The notes below the pieces were generated by a model. That model was not told the DNA's origin and searched no databases. It saw only the letters and a list, made by a program, of their open reading frames with translations. A program made the position numbers and the translations under genes. From Geobacter sp. UBA4074 (lineage in GTDB: Bacteria; Desulfobacterota; Desulfuromonadia; Geobacterales; Pseudopelobacteraceae), in assembly GCA_002383415.1 (NCBI GenBank), contig DFYU01000086.1, forward strand, positions 1-6,013: DNA of 6,013 nt, written 5' to 3'. Shown here piece after piece: positions 1 to 6,013 of this stretch (its first letter is position 1; the number at the start of each line of letters is the position of its first letter).

Positions 1-815
1 CGGCAACCACCATCGTCATGATTGCAGGCCCGCTACTGGCCGCTGCAGTGGTGGTCAACTACGGCACCACTGCGGCGTTCCTGCTTGACGGCGGCAGTTT
101 TCTGCTGGCCGGCCTGCTGATCCTGCCGCTCAACGACCGGCAGGCACGCATCGTCCGTCTCAAGGAGGGCATACTCAAGGAGCTGGCCGACGGCTACCGC
201 TACTTTGTGCGACAGCCGCAGATCATCGGGATTGCGATCACCACCAGCCTGCTCTTGAGCGCCATGTTCCTGCCGATGAGCCTGAAGATCGTCTTTGCGG
301 ATCAGTTTATTGCCGGACAGGGCGTTGATGCCACCAGCGTGCTAGGGTACCTGAGCACCGCCAGTGGTCTGGGGGGCTTGTTCGGTGCGGCGCTGCTGCC
401 GAGGCTGACGCGGCACCAGGCGGTCTGGAAGATGATAGTGCTCGGCGCCGCCTGTGCCAGCATCGAGCTGTTCTGCTTCAGCGTCGCAACTGATCTGTCG
501 CTGCTCCTGGCAGCCACCCTGCTCTCCGGCTGTGCCTTCAGCCTGGTGAATGTTCCGGCCACCAGCCTGCTGCAGCTGACCGCAGCCGACGAGATGCGCG
601 GCAAGGTCTTGGCCCTGTATAGTGTACTGCTGTCGGGCATCACCACCCTGGCCGTGCTGGCCGGCGGTTTCGCCGGCACCGCCATCGGCCTGCGGCCGGT
701 CTATTTCGTGGCCGGCCTGCTCTGTCTGGCGGCAGGCTACGCCGCCTTCATGCTGCTACGCCACCAGCCAGCAGCCGCTTATCCCTCGCCGTGCAGGACA
801 AACACGCCCCAGTAG
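1..815 (+). CDS. MFS-family transporter, C-terminal part (5'-truncated by window edge)
   Basis: This is the C-terminal portion of a major facilitator superfamily permease, an inner-membrane secondary transporter. The reading frame is open from position 3, so the ATG at 18 is internal and the real start lies left of the window; 270 residues are visible. The start of the visible part (IAGPLLAAAV, then LLDGGSFLLAGLLIL) looks like TM5-6 of the drug/siderophore exporter branch (MFS_3/EntS-like). A charged cytoplasmic loop follows (RQARIVRLKEGILKELADGY), then six further hydrophobic segments to about position 765. The DEMRGKVLALY segment (about 586-622) matches the R-x-R/K-G-containing loop typical of this branch before TM11. 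Substrate cannot be read from the sequence; export of drugs, siderophores or metabolites are all possible. The last 12 codons and the stop overlap the end of the convergent CHAT gene. It is on the opposite strand from the protease operon, so a functional link is not implied. Confidence 0.92.
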   Translation, partial: ATTIVMIAGPLLAAAVVVNYGTTAAFLLDGGSFLLAGLLILPLNDRQARIVRLKEGILKELADGYRYFVRQPQIIGIAITTSLLLSAMFLPMSLKIVFADQFIAGQGVDATSVLGYLSTASGLGGLFGAALLPRLTRHQAVWKMIVLGAACASIELFCFSVATDLSLLLAATLLSGCAFSLVNVPATSLLQLTAADEMRGKVLALYSVLLSGITTLAVLAGGFAGTAIGLRPVYFVAGLLCLAAGYAAFMLLRHQPAAAYPSPCRTNTPQ

Positions 816-3800
816 AACGGATTGGGGTACCTGCTGCGCATCTGCCCCCGGGCCAGCTTGAGGGCCTGGGCGTGGGGCAGCCCCTGCTTCAAGTAGCCGT
901 AGAAGAAGGTCATATACTCCACCGCCGGTTCCGAGGCCACCTCCCACAGACTGACCACCACACTGCCGGCGCCGGCTGACTGGAAGGCCCGGGCGAAATT
1001 GACCACCCCCTCCCCTTCCACCTCCTTACCGACACCGGTCACGCAGGCCGAAAGCATCACCAGGCGGGCACTGAGCCGCAAATCAAGGACCTCACTCAAG
1101 GTCAGGAAACCATCGCTGTCAACCTGTTTATCTTGTTGGCTGAGCAGGATAAACGGCTCGTTCACCTCGCGGATCAGACCGGGCAGCGAGGCATGGGTGG
1201 CGAAGTGCAGGTAGCGGTAATCCCCCAGCGGCGACCGTTTGAGCATCGCTTCGCTGGCCTGTTGACGCAACAGTACATCGGGTGGTTGCACGACCGTGCC
1301 CAGTAGGGCCGCAACCCGGCGCACCTCGGTCTCGGTCTCCGGCAAGGGGGGAAACAGGATCTGCTGTCCGTGCTGCTTAGGGGTGATGGCCAAGCCACGG
1401 AACCCCTGCTGCACCCCGGCTGACGAACCGAAATCCGGATTTCCCAAGGCAAACAGCGTACGGGACGGCTGACCTGCCGGCAGGGTGCGTTTGAGCGACA
1501 GCAGGCTGGCCGACTGATAATAGGCGATGGCGAAACGCTCGCCCAGATAGCTGCTGTCGCTGAGCGATGAACCCTTACGACTGGCCAGAATCTCAAACGG
1601 CAGCGTCCCCAGGATGCCGTCCGGCACGATAATCAGCCGGTCCGTCGGCCGTGACGCTGCCAGACCGTCGGCCAGCAGCAGCTGATAGAGTTCGCTGGCC
1701 CGTTGCACCGAGAAATCCTGCGGGTGGCGATTGGTGAGTGGCTCCAGGAATCCCTTGATCTTGTCTTCCAGCTCGACCTGTCTAATCGGAAGCCGCAGTA
1801 CCCGTTGCACGCCCCCCTTGCGCACCACAAACAGGTAGCTGGCCTCTTCTCCCAGGGCATAGGCCAGCAGCAGTTCATCATCGGCCAACGGCAGTTGGTC
1901 GGCCGCCACCGGCCGCGGGTAGTTGATGGCCGCATACAGGGGATACTCGCGCTGCAGACGGGCCACCAGACGTTCCAGCTGTTGGTCCAGCTCGCGGCGC
2001 TGCTGCTGAAACTGGGCGTACTGGGCAGCACCGCTACGCAGTGCCTGCTCACGGCCGGCATGCAGGGCGGCCAGGTGCTGACGAAGGCGCAGCTCCTCCT
2101 GCCGGACGGCGGCGGGTAGCTCACCAGCGCCGACCAACTGGCGACCGCTCTCGGCAACCCGCTCGATCAGGCTGCGCGCCTTGACGGCCTCGGCAAAATA
2201 AAAGGCAGCCGCGCCATTACTGCTACCATAGGGCTGCGCCTCGCCAACAATCGGCTCCCCACGCAAGGCCTGCTCGGCAACGCTGGACACCAGGGCCCGA
2301 TAGCTGCGAAACCGCCCCCCGGCGCCACCGGCGGTCATGAAGGTCCCCCGCTCGCCCGCCGCACTGCGCAACCCCTCCAGCAGCCCATAGGCCTTCAGCA
2401 GTTCCCGGGTGGCTGCTGCGTAGTCACCCAGCCCCATCAGCGCCCGGCCGGTCTGCATGGCGTACTCGGCCAGGTCGGGATCTCCGGCCTGCGTACCAGG
2501 TGGATACTGCTTTAATAATGACAAGGCCTGCCGATAGCGGCCGGTCTGCAGGTAGACCTCCACCAGACCGGGGTGCCGCAGGTGAACACCACTCTGCTGT
2601 ACCCTGATCTGACGGCGTTCCTCAAACAGCCGTTCGGCGGTTGCCGGATCGCCCTTGAACAGGTAGCTTGCCCCCAGATTGGTCAACGACTGGGCGATCT
2701 CCAGCGGGTTGCCCAACGTCCGCCTGAGCTCGAGTACCTGTTGCTGCCACTGAATCGCCTCGTCATAGCGCTTGGCCTGGTAATGGACCATGGCGATGTT
2801 GTTCAGGTTAACCGCAATCTCCTGCCGATTGCCGCTGGCACGATTCAGGGCCAAGGCCTCCTGATAGCGTTGCAGCGCCTGATCCTGCTGCCCCAGGGCG
2901 GTAAAGACCTGCCCCAAATTATTAACAGCCACCGCCTGCAGACTTTTGCGACCCGACTGCCGTGCCAGATCCAGCGCCTGCTGAAAATAGCTGCGGGCCT
3001 GTTCATACTGACCGACACTCATCTGTACCAATCCCAGATTATTGAGGATGTTGGCCTGCAGCTGCCGATGGCCGATCCGCCGTGCAATGACCAGCGCCTC
3101 ATCAAAGGCGTAGAGCGCAGATGCTGTCTTTTTCAGATCATACTCATTCAACCCCTTGCGATTGAGGCTGGAACTCAGGTCCTCATCCAGCCGATTCCTG
3201 CGCTGGATCGAGATTGCCTCGTCATAATAGCCGGCTGCTTCCCTGTAGTTGCCCGAGCTGTTGGCCACCTGGCCGAGGGTGGCCAGCGCATTGGAGATGC
3301 CCACCGCATTGCCGAGCCTGCGATTGATGGCCAGCGATTCCTGCAGGACGCGGGTCGCCTCACCATAGCGGCCCAACCGCAGCTGCACGGTGCCGATGTG
3401 AAACAGCAGCAGGGCGTTCATATCCTGCGCACCTGTCCGCCGGCTCAGCGCCAGGGCCTCATCGAACAGCGGCAAGGCCGGCACGGGCTGATCAAGCCCC
3501 TTATAGAGTACCGCCCCCAGGTTCAACAGGTCGTTGGTCAGGTCTTCCGGAACATTGCGCTGTCGGCCCAGTTGCAGGGCCTGCTCGTAATAGCTGCGTG
3601 CCCGCTCGTTCTGGTCAAGGGCGTCGTAGACCACCCCCAGGCCATTCAGATTGGCCCAACGGCAATCAAGCTCACCAGCACACAGGGCCAATGAGCGCTC
3701 ATACAACCGGATCGCCTCCTGATGCCGCCCGGCATCGGCCGCCTTGCTGGCCTGTTCCCAGAGGTTTTCTGCCTCGCTGGTGGCAGCACTGCCCGGAACG

Positions 3801-3850
3801 GCAGCCAGAGCTACCACCATAGAGACCAGAACGGCAAAGATACGGATCAT
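779..3850 (-). CDS. Secreted TPR-repeat protein with C-terminal CHAT protease domain
   Basis: A 1023-residue putative cysteine protease of the CHAT family (caspase HetF associated with TPRs, clan CD). In order: signal peptide (1-23); about eleven TPRs (29-495), mostly with a 40-residue period and the pattern NNLG..., GxYxxA, Y/FxxAL; a charged, Q/R/E-rich probable coiled coil (580-637); and the CHAT domain (about 719-1021). CHAT hallmarks are VPDGILGTLPFE, HFATHA with catalytic His886 (codon 1193-1195), LSACVTG with catalytic Cys936 (1043-1045), AGAGSVVVSLWEV, and the terminal FYWGVFVLHG. Both catalytic residues are present, so it is probably active. The ATG at 3850 was chosen over one at 3925 because GGAGGT lies 6 nt upstream, it starts a clean signal peptide, and the longer form would run into the preceding gene. 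The only other cysteines are Cys57 and Cys63. It is probably periplasmic or cell-surface, and the last gene of the operon. TPRs usually bind partner proteins; the substrate is unknown. Confidence 0.96.
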   Translation of the reverse strand: MIRIFAVLVSMVVALAAVPGSAATSEAENLWEQASKAADAGRHQEAIRLYERSLALCAGELDCRWANLNGLGVVYDALDQNERARSYYEQALQLGRQRNVPEDLTNDLLNLGAVLYKGLDQPVPALPLFDEALALSRRTGAQDMNALLLFHIGTVQLRLGRYGEATRVLQESLAINRRLGNAVGISNALATLGQVANSSGNYREAAGYYDEAISIQRRNRLDEDLSSSLNRKGLNEYDLKKTASALYAFDEALVIARRIGHRQLQANILNNLGLVQMSVGQYEQARSYFQQALDLARQSGRKSLQAVAVNNLGQVFTALGQQDQALQRYQEALALNRASGNRQEIAVNLNNIAMVHYQAKRYDEAIQWQQQVLELRRTLGNPLEIAQSLTNLGASYLFKGDPATAERLFEERRQIRVQQSGVHLRHPGLVEVYLQTGRYRQALSLLKQYPPGTQAGDPDLAEYAMQTGRALMGLGDYAAATRELLKAYGLLEGLRSAAGERGTFMTAGGAGGRFRSYRALVSSVAEQALRGEPIVGEAQPYGSSNGAAAFYFAEAVKARSLIERVAESGRQLVGAGELPAAVRQEELRLRQHLAALHAGREQALRSGAAQYAQFQQQRRELDQQLERLVARLQREYPLYAAINYPRPVAADQLPLADDELLLAYALGEEASYLFVVRKGGVQRVLRLPIRQVELEDKIKGFLEPLTNRHPQDFSVQRASELYQLLLADGLAASRPTDRLIIVPDGILGTLPFEILASRKGSSLSDSSYLGERFAIAYYQSASLLSLKRTLPAGQPSRTLFALGNPDFGSSAGVQQGFRGLAITPKQHGQQILFPPLPETETEVRRVAALLGTVVQPPDVLLRQQASEAMLKRSPLGDYRYLHFATHASLPGLIREVNEPFILLSQQDKQVDSDGFLTLSEVLDLRLSARLVMLSACVTGVGKEVEGEGVVNFARAFQSAGAGSVVVSLWEVASEPAVEYMTFFYGYLKQGLPHAQALKLARGQMRSRYPNPFYWGVFVLHGEG
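782..1696 (-). other. CHAT protease domain coding segment
   Basis: Region encoding residues about 719-1023 of the TPR-CHAT protein. The His (HFATHA, 1193-1195) and Cys (LSACVTG, 1043-1045) codons are 50 residues apart, as in the clan CD fold, where His ends one core strand and Cys the next. The downstream SLWEV and FYWGVFVLHG motifs, typical of CHAT C termini, are intact, so the domain is full length. Confidence 0.93.
2366..3766 (-). repeat. Tandem TPR array, about 11 units, largely 120-nt period
   Basis: Protein-level tandem repeats inside the TPR-CHAT gene. Five consecutive units (2696-3295) are exactly 40 residues (120 nt) each, with the shared skeleton NNLGxV...GxYxxAxxYxxEALxL.RRxGN, like the kinesin-light-chain type of TPR. 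Units before them are 39-41 residues, and the last two (about 2366-2579) are more divergent and irregular. The repeats differ in sequence, so this is an old protein repeat rather than recent DNA duplication. It should form a right-handed superhelix that binds a partner or substrate. Confidence 0.9.
3782..3850 (-). other. Signal peptide of the TPR-CHAT protein
   Basis: The first 23 residues have a basic Arg3, a hydrophobic core (IFAVLVSMVVALAAV), then Pro-Gly and small residues SAA before TSEAE. This is a classical Sec type I signal peptide, with cleavage likely after Ala22 or Ala23. There is no lipobox cysteine and no twin arginine, so I infer release to the periplasm rather than lipidation or Tat export. 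Confidence 0.85.
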
Positions 3851-3856
3851 GATGAC

Positions 3857-3862
3857 ACCTCC
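3857..3862 (-). promoter_or_regulatory. Shine-Dalgarno site of the TPR-CHAT gene
   Basis: The - strand reads GGAGGT followed by 6 nt (GTCATC) and then the ATG at 3850. This strong site lies in the 19-nt gap after the upstream stop codon and decides the start in favour of 3850 over 3925. Confidence 0.88.
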
Positions 3863-3869
3863 CGGATAC

Positions 3870-4253
3870 TCAACGACCAGTCCAAACTGCCGTAACCTGC
3901 TTGCCCACACCACCTCGGACTTCATACCAGTCGTCCGGCATGGCGAAGTGGTACACTAATCTGAAGGTCTGGTTCTTCTTCCCGATTCCGCCCCCCTTGC
4001 TTTCTTCGCCAGGGTCTACAAAGTACAGCATACTGCCCTTAGAGAGACTGTTGCCTGCAGCCGACGGTTCCCAGCCCTCAAGGGTTGTGGGGCATGCCCC
4101 GTGAGCGTCGCATAACACATTGATCTGGTTTCCGGCCTCCAGGATTTCCGTTTTCCCACCGGTATAGAATCGCACAACATCATGCCCCATAAAAACATAG
4201 AGTGCCAGCAGCGCTGCAACGATCATCAGAAGCTTAAACGGGCTTATCTTCAT
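3870..4253 (-). CDS. Small membrane-anchored protein of unknown function
   Basis: I do not recognise this 127-residue protein. Residues 1-8 are basic (Lys2, Lys8), residues about 6-23 form one hydrophobic segment (LLMIVAALLALYVFMG), and the remaining ~100 residues are soluble. The positive-inside rule suggests a cytoplasmic N terminus and a periplasmic domain. Cys48 and Cys54 (LCDAHGACP) could form a disulfide there. Helix after membrane, then CPTTLEGW, a glycine-rich loop and strand-like QTFRLVYHF recall the layout of pseudopilins, but there is no prepilin peptidase site (no G-F-T-L-x-E), so this is only a resemblance. The ATG at 4253 is preferred to an upstream GTG at 4301 because AGGAG precedes it at good spacing and the extension is charged and uninformative. 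It lies 51 nt after the caspase stop and 19 nt before the CHAT start, so it is probably co-transcribed; it might anchor, regulate or be a substrate of the flanking proteases. Confidence 0.85.
   Translation of the reverse strand: MKISPFKLLMIVAALLALYVFMGHDVVRFYTGGKTEILEAGNQINVLCDAHGACPTTLEGWEPSAAGNSLSKGSMLYFVDPGEESKGGGIGKKNQTFRLVYHFAMPDDWYEVRGGVGKQVTAVWTGR
4185..4238 (-). other. Transmembrane segment of the small protein
   Basis: Residues 6-23 of the 127-residue protein form an uninterrupted hydrophobic stretch preceded by two lysines and followed by His-Asp-Val-Val-Arg. There is no small-residue signal-peptidase site after it, so it is more likely a retained anchor than a cleaved signal. Confidence 0.8.
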
Positions 4254-4258
4254 GGTAT

Positions 4259-4263
4259 CTCCT
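4259..4263 (-). promoter_or_regulatory. Shine-Dalgarno site of the small membrane protein
   Basis: The - strand reads AAAGGAGATACC directly before the ATG at 4253, which places AGGAG 5 nt from the start codon. The site supports 4253 over the GTG at 4301, which has no comparable purine-rich sequence upstream. Confidence 0.85.
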
Positions 4264-4304
4264 TTGGCACATGGGCTCTTGCAAACCTTCTTTACCGCCA
4301 CACA

Positions 4305-6013
4305 CTAGCGTGACCTGCCAACCGGAAACCCCTGACCGCTGATGGAAACGGTGGGGAATTGGGCCCGTTTAAAGATCTTCTCAGCCAGGTTAGGCACTTC
4401 ATCCTCCACATAGGCGGCCAGATCCGTGGTCCTGACATATCCCGTCTTGCCTTTATCGGCCTTCCCCTGCAACCCCTGCACCAGTGCCCAGGTAAACAGA
4501 CCATGTCCCTGATAGCCTTCCAACGCCTCCTGCACCGAGGTGGAGGCAGACAGGATGGTGGAGCCTACCGCGCGGGACAACACCTTCATGGCAGTATCCT
4601 CACTCATGCCGCGGGTCAGGAGGGCGGTCTGCATGGCCTGGCCCAGTTGGCCGGCATTGCAGGTATCAATCACGATCAGCTTCTTGGTGGAAGGGATGTT
4701 GGCCACCAGTTCTTTCAACTGTATCTGCGAAAGCGCGTCATTTTTCAGTTTTTGCGTACTCAGCGCGCCGACGTTGGCGGTGATCAGGAAGTATTCCCCC
4801 TCGTCAACCGTGCCGTGGCTGGCGATATAGAGGATGAACAGGTCATCAGGGTTGATCGTCTGGTAGCGTTGCAGGGCGCTGACAAGCGCATCCCGGCTGG
4901 TGGCTTCCCGGGTGGTCAGTAACGTTATCTTGACCTGCTCAAACAGGCTGACAGCACCGTTACGCAGGGTAGCGGCAAACAGGTTGGCATCGGCCACGGC
5001 ATACTTCAGCTGCAGCTTTGGGTTGCGGAACTCTTGGATCCCGATCACCAGAGCATGCAGGGTCGGCTTGCGGAGTGCGGCAAAGCTGGCCTGTACCTGA
5101 TGGACAGCCTCGTTACTCTGCATGGAGTTATCGGCATTGAAGGCAACCGCCCGGATACTGTTGCTGCCGGGGGAAAGCTTGAGGGTGTAGCTGCGATAGA
5201 CGGCAGCGCCGCCGTCCTTCTGCACCGCCTTCAAGGAGCGACTACTGTCCAGCAGCACTGCCGAGCCGTTCAGGAACAGCCGCACATCACCGATACCGCC
5301 GCCCTGCTCTTCCAACTTTAAGGTCAGCTTGAAGCTTTCGGTAGCAGACGTCACCGGCGTCTGGACGATGCTGACCCGGGGTGGCTGCTTGATCTCGGCC
5401 AGGGTACGGTAGCCCTGCAGTGAGCCGCCGGACAGGGCCAACTTGACCAGATCTGGACGAAAGAATGCCTCACGGTAGTTTTCGATGCCGTAGACATTGG
5501 GACCAACACGCACGTTGAGATGTTTGTCGCCGTTGGCAGAGGCGTTGTAGTAGCCCTCCGGCGTGACGGCAACCCACTCACCGCCTTTAAAGGCAACCAT
5601 CTGCAGCAGCTCACGGCCCGATGTCAGATCCCATACCCTGGTGGTTGCATCATAGCCGCCGGAATAGACAAACCTGCCATCAGGTGAAAAGGCCACCGAG
5701 CGTACCGCTGCGCTGTGACCATTAAAGACCTTGAGCTGTCGGCCGGTGCTCACCTCCCACAGGCGTACCGTCTTGTCCCAGCTGCCGGAGGCAGCCAGCC
5801 TGCCGTCAGCAGAAAAGGCGACCGTTGATGCCTCGGCAGCATGATGTCCGGCAAAGCTTCTGATCAAGGCCCCAGTGGCCACATCATACAACCTCAGCAT
5901 ACCTATAAAACCAACGTTTCCCAACTTACTGCGTTCATTAACTACCGCCAGGATACTGGACCCATCGGGCGAGAAACAGACCTTGTGAGCTGACCCCGCA
6001 ATCTTTTTCAACT
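4305..6013 (-). CDS. WD40-repeat/caspase-family protease (N terminus outside window)
   Basis: C-terminal 568+ residues of a bacterial caspase-like protease (peptidase C14, clan CD). The frame is open through the right edge; the first possible start in view (TTG at 6011) falls inside a WD40 repeat, so the gene begins further right. Counting from that codon: three WD40 units (9-141), each with FSPDGR/FSADGR, a GYD/SWD-type turn, RLW/RVW and GH; a linker with TPEGYYNASANG, GIENYREAFFRPDLV (145-190) common between WD40 and caspase parts of such proteins; a beta-sandwich-like region (211-306, FLNGS, YTLKLSPGSNSI); and a caspase domain (about 316-568). The catalytic pair is His399 in ASHG (4815-4817) and Cys451 in IDTCNAG (4659-4661), followed by LSASTSVQEA and GHGLFTWAL, as in active family members. 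There are only two cysteines in view. WD40 repeats usually bind partners. Cleavage specificity, and whether it is exported, cannot be told here. First visible gene of the operon. Confidence 0.96.
   Translation of the reverse strand, partial: LKKIAGSAHKVCFSPDGSSILAVVNERSKLGNVGFIGMLRLYDVATGALIRSFAGHHAAEASTVAFSADGRLAASGSWDKTVRLWEVSTGRQLKVFNGHSAAVRSVAFSPDGRFVYSGGYDATTRVWDLTSGRELLQMVAFKGGEWVAVTPEGYYNASANGDKHLNVRVGPNVYGIENYREAFFRPDLVKLALSGGSLQGYRTLAEIKQPPRVSIVQTPVTSATESFKLTLKLEEQGGGIGDVRLFLNGSAVLLDSSRSLKAVQKDGGAAVYRSYTLKLSPGSNSIRAVAFNADNSMQSNEAVHQVQASFAALRKPTLHALVIGIQEFRNPKLQLKYAVADANLFAATLRNGAVSLFEQVKITLLTTREATSRDALVSALQRYQTINPDDLFILYIASHGTVDEGEYFLITANVGALSTQKLKNDALSQIQLKELVANIPSTKKLIVIDTCNAGQLGQAMQTALLTRGMSEDTAMKVLSRAVGSTILSASTSVQEALEGYQGHGLFTWALVQGLQGKADKGKTGYVRTTDLAAYVEDEVPNLAEKIFKRAQFPTVSISGQGFPVGRSR
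4308..5066 (-). other. Caspase (peptidase C14) domain coding segment
   Basis: Encodes about 253 residues starting at LHALVIGIQEF, the first core strand of the fold. The DANLFAATL helix, LFILYIASHG strand with catalytic His, LIVIDTCNAG strand with catalytic Cys, and the LSAST...GHGLFTWAL segment follow in normal order. The domain is complete, with a short tail (TVSISGQGFPVGRSR). Confidence 0.92.
5589..5987 (-). repeat. Three consecutive WD40 repeats
   Basis: Units lie at about 5844-5987, 5715-5831 and 5589-5711. Each contains VAFS(P/A)DGR-type and RLYDV/RLWEV/RVWDL-type strands spaced 25-35 residues apart, and the first two end in GH. The first unit is longer because of an insertion (NERSKLGNVGFIG) between its second and third strands. 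A WD40 propeller normally needs six to eight blades, so several more should be encoded right of the window. Confidence 0.9.

Noticed and set aside
728..746. GC hairpin GGCGGC / GCCGCC with 7-nt loop as terminator of the CHAT gene
   Set aside because: The six-base-pair stem is real and lies just past the CHAT stop, but neither strand has a following U-rich run and it lies within MFS coding sequence, so it is not supported as an intrinsic terminator.
2573..3694. 373-codon open frame on the + strand opposite the TPR array
   Set aside because: It is antisense to the TPR repeats, whose regular codon composition keeps the opposite frame free of stops. The translation is rich in Gln, Leu and Ile with no domain pattern, and it has no convincing ribosome binding site.
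3851..3925. 25-residue N-terminal extension of the TPR-CHAT gene from an ATG at 3925
   Set aside because: It would overlap the end of the small membrane protein gene, put a charged stretch before a good signal peptide, and ignore the strong GGAGGT placed for the ATG at 3850.
4254..4301. 16-residue extension of the small protein from a GTG at 4301
   Set aside because: There is no purine-rich site before it, while AAAGGAGA stands at ideal distance from the ATG at 4253.
4359..4922. 187-codon + strand open frame opposite the caspase domain
   Set aside because: It is a shadow of the caspase gene, whose catalytic motifs and family pattern are unmistakable on the - strand; the antisense product shows no recognisable features.
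1..6013. CRISPR array, cas genes or mobile element as context for the CHAT and caspase genes
   Set aside because: I looked because these proteases occur with type III CRISPR systems. No short direct repeats with spacers, no Cas-like protein, no transposase and no terminal inverted repeats are visible.

Overview
The window shows the 3' part of an MFS transporter gene on the + strand and, converging on it, a compact three-gene cluster on the - strand. Coding density is close to complete, every gene junction is short, and the coding sequence looks GC-rich. The CHAT-domain protein has an N-terminal signal peptide, and both it and the small membrane protein appear to be exported, which suggests a Gram-negative bacterium. 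A deltaproteobacterial (Geobacter-like) source would fit this gene content, but that is only an impression: the window has no rRNA or other taxonomic marker.

Layout. Positions 1-815 (+) hold the C-terminal half of an MFS permease; its start lies left of the window. Positions 779-3850 (-) hold a 1023-residue protein with a signal peptide, about eleven TPRs, a charged coiled-coil-like linker and a C-terminal CHAT protease domain with an intact His/Cys pair. The MFS and CHAT genes overlap tail to tail by 37 bp. Positions 3870-4253 (-) encode an unrecognised 127-residue protein with one N-terminal membrane segment and a soluble domain containing two cysteines. Positions 4305-6013 (-) hold the C-terminal 568 residues of a WD40-repeat/caspase-family (peptidase C14) protein, whose N terminus is beyond the right edge. 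In transcription order the - strand cluster is WD40-caspase, a 51-nt gap, the small membrane protein, a 19-nt gap, then TPR-CHAT. Good Shine-Dalgarno sequences precede the second and third genes and no internal promoter is evident, so it is probably one operon whose promoter lies right of the window.

Working together. The notable point is that two different clan CD cysteine proteases (C14 caspase-like and CHAT) are each fused to a protein-interaction array (WD40 or TPR) and sit in one apparent operon around a small membrane-anchored protein. The catalytic residues of both are present. I infer a possible proteolytic relay or envelope-surveillance module in which one protease or the small protein is regulator or substrate of the other. 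Nothing in the sequence proves this. No CRISPR array, cas gene, transposase, tRNA or rRNA is visible, and there is no intergenic stretch longer than 51 nt.
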